A stretch of 64,000 nucleotides of DNA, taken from contig NC_019870.2 in NCBI RefSeq assembly GCF_002234675.1, forward strand, positions 5,278,485-5,342,484, read 5' to 3'. Origin of the DNA: Oryzias latipes. Taxonomy: Eukaryota; Chordata; Actinopteri; Beloniformes; Adrianichthyidae. Below are positions 46,301-58,300 of this stretch, one piece after another. Each line of letters begins with the position of its first letter. Within the stretch, counting starts at the first letter, position 1. Under the pieces are notes generated by a model, which was given only the letters and a program-made list of their open reading frames with translations, searched no databases and was not told where the DNA came from. The position numbers were made by a program, and so were the translations under genes.

Positions 46301-49300
46301 GGCTGGGGGGAGAGAGTTCCAGAGTCGGGGAGCCGAGCGGCTGAAGGCACGGCTTGCCGTGGTGACCATACGGGCCGGAGGGACGGAAAGCTGAAGGGAA
46401 GAAGAAGACCGGAGAGAGCGAGAGGGATTAATAATATGGAGGAGATTAGAAATCTAAGAGGGAGCCATGTTATGGAGGGCTTTGAACGTGTAGAGAAGAA
46501 GTTTGAATTGAATCCTGAAAGCTACCTTAGCAGTTTAGCTGCTGGAGAACGGGAGTGACGTGATGGAAGGAAGGAGTTCTGGTGATGATGCGGGCAGCTG
46601 AATTCTGGACCAACTGAAGTCTATTAAGAGTTTTCTTGGGAAGACCAGAGAGAAGTGCATCGCAGTATTTGATACGAGATGTGACCAGACTATGAACTGA
46701 AATGGAGGCGGAGTGGACGTGAAATGAGCTTAGATGTGACGCAGAAATACTTTTGGTCGGCCAGAAGCTGCTTGGTCTGCTCCATTCTCATGCATCCCTG
46801 TGCAGACGACGAAATCAATGTGCGTCTTTGTTTTCCTCGTCTGAGAACGTTAGGTTGGGAATGCGAGTGGCTGTAAACACATTTTCTAGAGACCTTTTGG
46901 AAAATGAAATGTCAAATACCTTTTTCTGTATCATTTGAATTAAGCGACAGAATGAGCGGTGTTGAAGAAGAAGAAGAGAAAGCGGTTTGGCAGACGGGAT
47001 ACTTTTTCATTGTAATTTTGAGTCAACAAACGCAGCTTCATTTTGAAAATGAAAAAGCATTTCTGGCATTGACTTTTATTTATAATTATGCTACAGAAAT
47101 GCTTTCATAGAGAAGACCATTGGGAACACTTTTGAAATGATCAAAGCCACGATTTGTTTGGATTCTCTTTGATTTGTTTAAAGTTGAATATTTTGTTTTT
47201 TATAGGAAAACTTTACTTTGTCATAAAAATACTTTTTACACACTGATTGAAGTCATTTAAAGTACTTTTTCATAAAAACTTATAAAAACTCATTTGTGTT
47301 CCCTGTTCCAATGAATTATCAGCTTGGTATTCAAATCTTGGTGAATCAGGAGCAGTCAAAAAGTACACGTTGAAAAATTATAATAATAATAAAAATAATA
47401 CATTTTATTTAATAGCGCCTTTCAGAACACCCAAGGACACTGTACAGATTCAAAAGAAAAGACAATAAAATCACATATCAAAAACAATAAATAAGTTAAA
47501 ATCATTAATAGAATCAGATAGCAGAAGATGAAAAATTGAAGATGAAAAAACAAATGGTTTGTTTGATATCTTCTAAATGTTCTTATCTGCTGTGGCTCCT
47601 TTTTTGGCTGCTCCAGAGTTCAAACGTGTTCAGAGAATTTGTGGCTCATAGATCTTTCTCTGAAGCCGAGCTCCTGTTTGTTTAACAACTTTAGAGTTTA
47701 GGTGAGAGTTCTCTGAACCCCGTGTGGCTCTGAGTCTGCGGTTACGTATCTCAATGGTGGTTTTGCTCTGATAAAAAAGCAGCTTTGGGGCTTGGGAGTT
47801 TCTTCCTTGCGCACACAAACAAGGCTTCCCCCCCTCCCCAATCGGCCCAAAGATCTCCAGTTGATGTGAGCCGTCTGCTTCCACCACTTTTGTTTTCTCT
47901 GGCCCCGGAGCGCAGGGGGCCGTGCGGCGTTCGTGCCGATCAGTTGAATTTCAGCCGACACTGCCAGGTTTCACACTGACTCTCAGGCAGCGCTCACTCA
48001 CAGAACATTAGACGGCTGAGGTACCTCATTGTTGGTACCTGTTTGTCTGAAGTCGTCTCACCTGCAGGGCCATTGTTTGGTAACCTCTGTTTTTTCGTTC
48101 ACCGGAGTACACTGAATTCCACAATGTCAAAACGGCCTTGGCATGGCATCGCTTCCGTGTTTTTCTACACTGCAGTGTCAATTTGTTATTGTCGTCTATA
48201 TTTGGTCAAAAATAATATTTCTTTTTCACTGCAGTTGTGCGTTCTGCACCGATATTCTTTTCTCAGAATGTCCTCCAGCTTTGTTTAAAGAAAAGCAAAG
48301 TGAAAAACGCCCTGGGACTGCTTCCTTTATTTGTTTTCTGTCTTTTATTCATTGATATCACAGTCCTCATATGTTGCACAGAACGGTCCGTCTTCCTGTT
48401 TCTGTTCTGCTCTGTTTGGGTGGATTCTCACCGTCGGTTGTCACTTCCTCCGTCTAGGCCAGTCGTTGGCGTTCAGTCCCTCATTTTAGGCAAAACCTGT
48501 GGCTTATCCTGCATCTCATGCGTGCATCTTAGTTTGCCTATAGATCTTGTTTTTTTGGCAGCTGGACTCATGTAGTGAACCATAATAGTTCTGTCACTGA
48601 AGCAGGACGCTGAGGTGAAGGCAGACCGCACAGCTGAAACATGTCCGTTTTTTATGCTGGGTTTCCTTGATCCAGGTTCAACATTTACACTTTTTTTTTT
48701 GTTTTTGTGGACGTTTGGAAGAAAGAATCTATAGTAGCTACTGTTTTGGAAAGCAAATCACTTATAACAGATGCATTAAATGACCTAGAATGATGTTTAT
48801 TTCTTGTGAATTAGAGTCTGCAGACACTGAGAATGGCTTTACAACCGTTGCACCTTCAAATGACCTTGTTTTGGCACCGTTTCCGGAGAGGATCTCCTAT
48901 GTTTGTGTGTGCGCGTAATACTTGATTTGTAACTCACACGGTACATTTTGTGAATAACTGTGTTCTTGCAATTGTGTATTCACACGAACACTCGAATATC
49001 AAAAACTTACCAATACAACTTGAAATCGCAGCAAATGAATACTAACAACTAATTTAAATCGGATTCTACGCAAACAAATATCTCTAAAATGTGCACCAAT
49101 CCCCTGATAGACACAGACAAAACCCCATTTACGTGCAGGTCAGAGTTACAAGTCCACATGGAGTTTGGAGACTTCTGCAGATTTGTGCACACATGGTGCG
49201 TTGAAATTCGGGTACAATGCTGGGTTATCGGAATTTTTTAGCACCCTTTCCCTCTATTTCCTTCTATAGGTGTTGCTGAGCTGACAAATACGGAAAAAAA

Positions 49301-52300
49301 GGGTCATCTCGGCACTCAAAGTTTCCTTTTAAACCTAAAAAAGATCAGAAATATATGCTTATCTGAGACGTAGAAATGTTATGACTTTTCTACAGAAGTC
49401 ATTTCTCAGGGTTGACTGCCTCTCAGTCTGCCGGTGTTCTGATTTTTTCCCACAAACCAGTCCACCACCTAGCGGTTGTTTCTGTTATCCATGTTGTAGC
49501 ATTTCTTCTTTCTGGTAGACTATTTTCTCTCCATAATCTTCTGAACTCCTCATGTCAGGAGATCTCAGATTTTTGATCAGGTGTTTTCAGAAGTCTTTCT
49601 GCCTGTCCTCCTGCACTCGTTTTTGTCCTCTTGAGAGAATCATAGATGCAAAACATCAACATAAGCTACTGAAAAAGCAGTTTTGGAGTACACTTTGTCT
49701 TCCAAAACTCTGTAAAGCTACGCACTCACCGCCCTTGGCAACACGCGCTCAAACGACACCTTTCAAAGAAGAATCTATTCTGGCTTCTGCGTTCCAATCT
49801 TTCACATTCTAGCTTAGCTATGCACATTGTTAAGACCGTGTTTTCATTTTTTGGCTGTTTTGTACATAGAGCACAGCTGTTGAACAAACATTGAAGCTTA
49901 AACCAAGTCAAACTCTGACCAATCAAGGACTGTTTTGGTTGTGACGTATCCGCCGTCCCTTTTTATTCGCCGAAGTGCCAACCGTTTGAAAATTGATCGT
50001 GTAGGATAGTGTAGGAAACAGTAGAAAAAGAAGAAGAAGAAGTCCCTCCCTGCTTGTCCAGTGTGAAGACCATATGTCAAACGCGCAAATGCACTCAAGA
50101 ACGCACTTAAGAACACACTAAAAGCTGGCATGTGATGTGCATTCACACGCCTTAACGATGAAAAATAATCTCTTTAAATGTAAATTTAAACAAGCTTATT
50201 AGACTATTTATTTCATATCCAAACAGTCTGAAACGTTAACTAAACTGTACTTTTTTGGAATGACTTTTAATATTTAGTAGTTTTTGGCATCCTATTTTCT
50301 TTTATGAATTCTTATCTGTATTTTATGTGTTTATGGTCTGTTGTAATTTTATGCTGTTGTTTTTTTTTTTTTTTACATTTTTGTTTCCTTGATTTTTAAA
50401 CTTCTTTCCATTTATCTTAAATTGCTTTGGCTCCCACATGGCGTTTTAAAGTCCTGTAGGAAAGAAGTTTCATTTATTTAAACGTACAGAGTTATTCATG
50501 ATGGTTCTGTTTTCCATGATTTCGAAGCTTTTAAGAATGAGTGTGCGATGGTTGGACTGTTCCTCCTCAGATTGCAGAGGCTCATGGAAGACAATGAGGA
50601 AGTAAAAGGCTTCTTCCCCTGTTTTGTATGCTGTAACGGCATAACACAGTTAGGGCATCTCATAATAAAAAAGTGAGGGCGGTTCTAACAGACGTCTGTG
50701 TCGTCTGCTAGAGAGCAGCAGGGTATATGGGTGGAGTGCAGGATGGTGGCAGTCTTCTTGGACCCTTACTCTGGAGGCGCACTGGGAGCTTGGGAGGTGC
50801 TAGAAGTAGGGCAGTGATCTTTCCCGCTGACCTGAAGACTCTCTTCACCTCCTTCTTGTGAGCAGCAGTATCTTAGAGTCTTGCAGTTGAAGGATGTCAG
50901 CAGTATCTGTTGAAGATGGTCCTTCTGGAGCAGCTTCAGGAAGTGCAAGCTCCGCCCCCCTCACCAGGCGTGTGAAATTCTCTGGTTTTGTCTGAATTCC
51001 CTCACTACTTACTCACTAACCTCTGAGAGACCGTATAGTGCAGGACTGGCCAGTGGATTTGAACAAAACTCAGACACATGCTCACAGTTTTTTTTTTCAA
51101 CGTCACCCATTTGCTGACGTTAGAACCTAATAAATATGAACATTTAACGAAGACAATATTTGAATCCCCTGTGCTTTGCATCCTGGGTGGAGGGCGCCCG
51201 CCCAGAAAGGTAGCCAGTTGGGTAGCTGACTGTTGGGGTGCGTGGAACTCATGATGACCTCTTCTTTGTGGACTCACCGGTGATGTGGTCATCCAACCAC
51301 GGCTAAGTGAAGTTACCCATGGGCGGGTCTGGCTAGCCCGTTTATTAGCCGCGCCACAAACAAGATAAATAGTCTGATAAGAATTTCCAGCCAAGACAGG
51401 CCCTCTGGCTTATCAAATTGGTTCACACCAGAGTTAGGGGCAGGACCTTTCTCAAGCTTTTCTCTCCTGTGCATTTGGAGTTGAATCCCATGGTGTCTTG
51501 ACAAATCTACCTCCCCAGCGGTTGACAGACCCTGGGGCTCAGCAGCGGTCTTAAAGGCATCTGAAAGTACAAACACTGAAGGGGAGAGGAGCTTGGACCT
51601 GCCGTTGCCTAATGGGTTGCTAGAATCTCGGATTCTAAAGGCCCGTAAACACCGGGACGAATATTCGCCAGGCGTTATTCGCCAGCGTTTTTCGCCACGT
51701 TTTTTGTGTTCACACCCAGGCGATTTTCGCTGACGATGAGCCGAGCGAACATGCAAGTTCATTCCCTGACATTAGATGGCGCTTAATGTAAACAGAAATA
51801 CTCCTGTACACAAGGTGGCGCTGCGCAACTTTACGCTTCTTAAAGTCGCTTTTCACTCAGAAGAAGAGAGCAAGTATTTACGCGCTTGTCAGAATAATAC
51901 AAAGAAAACATGAATATTTCAAGCACCAGTTGCTCCAACTGGTGCTTGGTTCTGGGATATTTTAGAATGTCCGTCATTATTTTTTCCCGGCAGTGTAGAC
52001 GCTACTCGGCGTCTATCTTCTTCGCTGGTATGTGTGCTCAGCAAGGCAGTTTTGTGTTTGAGCGCCCCCAAGTGGTGTTTTACTGTAACTTCAGAAGCTC
52101 CAGACACGTGTGCAAAAGCGCCATTCTCATTGGTCGAATAGATTTCGACGCGAGGCGTCAAAAAAAAAAAAACGAACCCGAGGCGTTTTTTTTTTTGACG
52201 CTTTGACGCGTGGTGTTTTTTCGCGTCGGTGTGCACACTCTCATTGGTGCCCTTTGTTTAGTGACGAGGCGTTAAAATTCGTCCCGGTGTGAACGGGCCT

Positions 52301-55300
52301 TAACACGTTCATCAATGACACAGACAACCTTGTAACTGTAACAGAGACTTCTGGGATATCCTGGTTGTTGATTCGGACACCCTGACAAAACGGCAAATGC
52401 CCTATATAGTGAGGGAATTCAGACACAGGCTGTGGCTGGGAAAGCTCCTGTATGGTAAAGGTGCTTGTAGGTGTGGAGTTTCTTTTAACCAGTCCCTCAC
52501 AACTGAAAGTAAAGAACGCAGTTTCTCAATCATGATGCTTCAAATCAAATTAAAATCAAATTAAATTAAATTAATAAGAGCTCTTTTCTTTCCAAATTAG
52601 GGAATTTCTAAGCATTGTACATAAAAACACAGAGGGATTTTGGATGATCGTCTTGGAAAACAGGGAGCATTGAAAAGAGTTGTATGCAGGATCGTACCGA
52701 AGGCTCTTCTGTTGACCGTTTTGCTCTGTAAGCAGACTGCTGTAGGTCAGAGGTGGGTGGAAGGAAGTCCTTAACATGCCGGCCTACAAGGTCTGTGGTG
52801 GTGGAGGCTTCTTTTTCCCGGCTGGAGGCGTGAATGGGGGTGACAAAGAAAAATAAGATCTAGTGGCAGAACCTGAAATTCTTTATTTGAATCCCTTCAC
52901 AAAATTCATTTAACTACCTTATTTATTTATGTATTTTATAGCTTTTGTACATTTTTACCCTCTCTATCTGTTATTCTGTACAGTGCCTTCTCAAACTACT
53001 AGCTAGAGCGTTTCCCTCCATTTAATGTTCATCTTTTAATTGTCTTTTGTGTTTTAGGATTTCTTTATCGTTTATAAAAAAGTGATTGATTGGGGAAAAA
53101 AAAGTGAAACTAAACCAAATTGTCTCAAGGATTACTGTGTGCCACCATGCAAATGAGTAAAAAGCTTTGTCAGTGTAGGGTTAAATTCACTTACAAGTGT
53201 AACTAGAATTTTGTTTACCATCCCTCTCCAATGAAAAAAAAGTTTTTTGGGTGTTTTTAACATGTTTCGGGTGGGCCATAAGCTCTGAGAACGGGGGAGG
53301 GGAAGTGGAGGTGGGGTTGCTCAGCGCCTATGGTCCTGCCCACAACTCAGAGGCGAATTTCTAATGAACCTCTGCTGCTCTGCAGAAACTATGTCCTACA
53401 AAATTGTTATTTTTGGGATTTTGACAAAAAACGGCATAATCATTATTAAAAGACGACTTTAAAAATAGATCAAAAGACCATCAGAGTGGGACTTTAAGGT
53501 GACAGAGGCATCATTTTTAGCCAAAATACAGATATGGTTAATAATTCAACTTATTCAGAATATTTTTCTAGCTTTTTAAATAATAGCTGTTTAAATAGAT
53601 GCAGATTCATCAGGCTGAAAACCTACAGATGAAGATACTGAAGAGGCTAGCTTAAAAAAAGCATTTTATTTGTTCCACTTTGTGACGTTTTCCGTGCATT
53701 AATGATTTTGCTGCCTTGTTCTGTCTCTACCTGCAGGGGGAAAAGAATAATGGCTTCGATGTGCTCTATCACAACATGAAGCATGGCCAGATTTCCACCA
53801 AGGAGCTGACAGACTTCATCAGAGAAAGGTAAGAAAAAAGCGGCATCGCCCTGAGAACAACGCGACACGCAAAAAATTCTGAGTAACCGGCTTCACAGCG
53901 TCTGCAGTGTTCTGTCAAATCAATACTGTGATTCATCTTGTCCAACAGTCAACAGCTGCAGATGCAGTTGCAGGTATTGCGTTTGTGAAAACCCACAATT
54001 CTTTGCTGAAAGCGGCTTTGTAAATCTTTGTTTGGGGGCACGTTTGGAGCAGTTAAACATTTTTTTTCTGCGAAACACGTCAAGATTTATATTTAATTTT
54101 CAGTGTCTTCCTGCCAAGTGCCAGCAAAAAAAGGATCGTCCGCTGCGATCATCTTTTGATTTATTGTGAAAGTGTTCCCAGTGGTCTTTTAATTATGATT
54201 ATGTTGTATTCAGCCAAAATCCAAAACCCTGTGTCATTTTCTAGGACATAGTTTCTGTAGAGCGGCTGAAGTTTGTGAGAAATTTACCCCGTCCCCCCTT
54301 CTAGTCACTCTCTCCCGCTGGCTTAAAGCCACTTACAACCCCAACCGAACTTTACCGGTGCAGCAAAAATGGCGAGCAGCAACAGAGCCATCCAGCCGTA
54401 CAGTTTTGAGTCAAATGCCAGCTCGGATGAGGAAAACGAAGTCGCACACTGATCTAGAAACGTAACCTTTTCAAACACCCAGAAATGCAATTTTGAGCTG
54501 AATTGTCTTTAAATACGTCCTCTATCATCAGAAAAGTGCCACAAGAATATGTTCAAAAGACCATTTTAATCTGAGTGAGTGGGTTTTTAAAAGGAAGAAA
54601 ATGATGTCATGATATTCATTAGAGAATAAAAAAACGGCATGAAAGTATGGTGAAAAAGTGTAAAAATATAACAGCCAATCAAATTTCCTACAGGCAGAAA
54701 GTACGAGAAAAACTCAACTCTTAGTGGTCTTTGTAGCAAGTTCAGCCGCGCAGCGCTGCAAGTTAGGACAGTTGGTAATAATCCTGAGTGTGACGAGGAA
54801 GTAATTGATCACTTTTGTCTTTATTTGACCTGTAACGTCATCTGTGTAATACGGAAAGTTGCTTATCAGCTGCTGGCTTTACTTCTCTCCAAACCAAGTA
54901 TTTTTATTTTTTTACCTAAAATAAAACAAAAAAACCTGCGTTTAAACAGGAAATACAGCGATGGTAGTAAGATTGTGGAACCTGTTTGTCAAATATGCTT
55001 CATTGTTAATCCAGCTTTGGGCTCCACACTAACGCTGTCTGCGGCACCACGATAACACCATAATGATAGCTGCTTTGTAAATCATTCCCAGCTCTGAGGA
55101 GATTATAGCTGCTGCATGGGAAGCGTTTGGAGCATAAAAAGATGATCTGCCGAAGTTCAGCAGAACACTTCCCTCTCCCAGAACAATACATTTAGTCTGT
55201 CTGTAAAATACTGATCTCTATCTTAGGTGGACACCATCTTTTTTCTTCCTTTAATTAACAAGCATTTCTAATACTCCCAAATACTCACAGGTTACATTAG

Positions 55301-58300
55301 AAAAGTATTTCTGCAATACAAGTACTGATATCATTTACATTACAATCATCCTTATACAGCTTTTTTTAAAATTAAAAGTAGATATTTTTATTAAATACGA
55401 GACACTTACTTATATAATTAAACAGACTTTCAACCACAATTTTTTTTATTATATTCATTATATATTTCAAAAGGTTTTTTGTAACATTTTTACCCTCCAA
55501 AGTTTAAGACTTTGAGTTTATTTTCCCTTGAAATACTTTTTGCTAATTTTACGACAAATTCTTAAATGAAAGCTCTTGCATATATTAAGCTGTTTTGTAG
55601 CTGTTATATCAGCTAATAAGTATTTCATGGAATAATTTGCACAAACACCAACAAATGTTTTCTGGTATTCTCCCCAAAATAACCCTGTGGCTCCCCCTGG
55701 CGGCGAGAAGCGCTCACTGCAGGGGTGATAATTCATCAATCTATACTTAAATGTTGTGCTACTCATTTAAATCAATACTTTCAGGTATATATTTTTTCTT
55801 TTTACATCACAGAAATGATGCATATCATTTTTATTGGTGATTAAATGTCACTGAGTTTCTGCGATAAGGACTGCAGGTCCAGTTTTTATTCATGTAGATT
55901 GAAGATGTTTGGATCACTAAAGTCTTCCTGCACTCACTTCCATTTTTCTGATGGTTTTAGTGATTTTTATAATATATAAATTAAGGTTTCTGTCTGTGAA
56001 ATAACATGGCATGTTACATAACATTTTAACATTTTAACATTTTATGTTTGTCAAAACTTACAGACAGGACGACACGTCCTTCCAACAAAACACATGTCAG
56101 GACGTGTCGTCCTGTCTGTAAGTTTTGACAAACATAAAATCAATGCAGTTTTCTATTGCTTTTGTAGAAAATATATATCAAAAAGAGTAGCTTAATCATT
56201 CCTGAGTGGAACCGCCTTTGCATCTCATCCTCGGGTGTGAAGCTGTAACCTGTTTGACATTTTAAGCTGCGTTGCTGTCGGTGCCTTTGTTTGTTTGAAT
56301 GATGTGTCTGTGTGAGATCATAGTCTGACCTCGTTCCTGCGATGCGGGCCGGCGTGGATGTTTTGCCCGTAACCCTGCTGCAGCAGCTTTCCTCCTGTCG
56401 CTTTGACTCGGAGCAAAGGAATGAGGCAAATTGGAGGAAGCGGCAGATTTCAAACACGCGCTTTCCTCCCGTTTCATCTCGAACATCGAACAACTCGCAC
56501 ACTCGACCGCAGAGATTCGCCCACACACAAAGCATGTGCTAAAAACTATGATGCAAGTTCAGTCTTTTACTGTGTTCAAACACGGTTGCTTCTGGAGCGC
56601 GCTGCACAAAACATGCTTTAAAAAAAAAATAATAATATCCGCATTATTTATTTTTTTCCCCTTTAGGAGTACCATTGAAGAAGCCTATGCCAGGTCCATG
56701 ACCAAACTTGTCAAAACAGCTGGAAACTTTTCTCAACTTGGGTGAGTTGAAACCTTCTCCATGTTTTCGCAAAGAAAGCGCCGTTTTGTCAGTGTCAACA
56801 TCACATGTTGTTCCGCTGCAGCACATTCGCTCCGGTGTGGGATGTTTTCAAGAGCTCAACCGAGAAACAGGCCGTCTGTCACATGGACTTGGCAAGGAAA
56901 CTGCAGGAACTCATTAAAGAAGTCCAGAAGTACATAGAAGAGCAGGCCAAAGCACACAAGAAGGTGAGGAGCTGCAGCAACAACAAGTCTTTCATGATTA
57001 TGTTGTTCAATACAATAACTAAAGAGGACTTTTTAAAGGACTTTTTTTCTCCCTGTAAACCACACTGGAAGAACATTGACTGAAGTTTTCATTAAAAGGT
57101 AAAGATTAACAAATGATTTAAGGACAGCAGTGGACTTTAGACCTTGTCTTTTATTAAAATCACCCACCTGCAGGCCTCCATGTAGCTTTTACCAGATGAA
57201 AAGCCACAATGCAGGTTATATTTGGTATGATTTATCCAGCACATCAATGGCTGCAGTTATATATATATTTTTAAATTCATTTCAACTTCCACTTTTTAGA
57301 TGTTTATGTTGTTGAATTGCCCAAAAATAAATCGTTTTTAAAAGTCTTTCTATGATGTTATACGGGATGTTTGACATCAAAATAGATGTAATTTGAGAAT
57401 TGACTGTATTTGCATACCTTAGTGGCAAATTTCAAACATTTTACGGTAAAGTTTTCTTTATTTGATGTTCTTTAAGACCCACTCCAATGAACATTATGTT
57501 TTTTTTCATCATTTTTCTGATGATGAAGGATTTAAAGAAAATTTAGCTTAAAATTGCATTTCTTTATTCAAATTGGTTTGGACTCAGGAAAAGACACAAA
57601 AAAAGCAGTTTAAAAAAAGATTGTATCCGTGGCGTGAAAATTGACCGTGGGCGGACCACAAGCTCCCTGCTCCGCTCCATTCTGATGCAAACACTTGCAG
57701 ATGAGTAGATCCACGTACGTCTGTGTTTTCCTCGTCTGAGCTGGAATCTGGATCAGACCTCAGCTATCCAAGCGTGCAGAACTACTGGATGACAGCAAGT
57801 AGGGGCGGACTTACTCCGTGCCAACAGTCCCATCCAAAACTTGGAGGCAAATTTCTGATGAGCTCCTTCCGCTCTGCAGAAACTATGTCCAAATCCGAAT
57901 TGCTTGATTGCTTCTACTACTTCTACTTTGACACATGGGTGGAATCTAACCTGCATTCTCCCAATCTGGGGTCGCCTGCTCTAACTCTGCACCACGGCCA
58001 CAATCTATACTTAAAAAATATATATATATTTTTTATATGCCACAGTTTGACTTCCCTTCTGGATAAAATTTAAATGCAAATTCAGTGAAATAGAATGAAT
58101 AATTGCTTTTATCCTTACAGTAAATGTTAATAATACACATTTTCTTTGATGTATTGCTTAGTTTTCCTTTTTTTCTGGGGGTGGGGGGGTGGGGGGGGGG
58201 CTTGGTTCTGCCCACACCCCCTTTTGTATTTTAGACCATAAAAATGGAGATAGGCCAAGAATAATGCATTCACTTTATATAAGAGCTGGACTGAGTGACC

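Noticed and set aside
51313..51762. 149-codon minus-strand open frame
   Set aside because: It crosses the border of the family D MITE, so it joins unrelated sequences, and shows no known domain.
53951..53975. 25-base microexon-like piece (acceptor AACAG, donor GTATTG) in fcho2 intron 2
   Set aside because: Exon 2 joins exon 3 directly to give the conserved [10 protein letters not shown]; 25 extra bases would break the frame.
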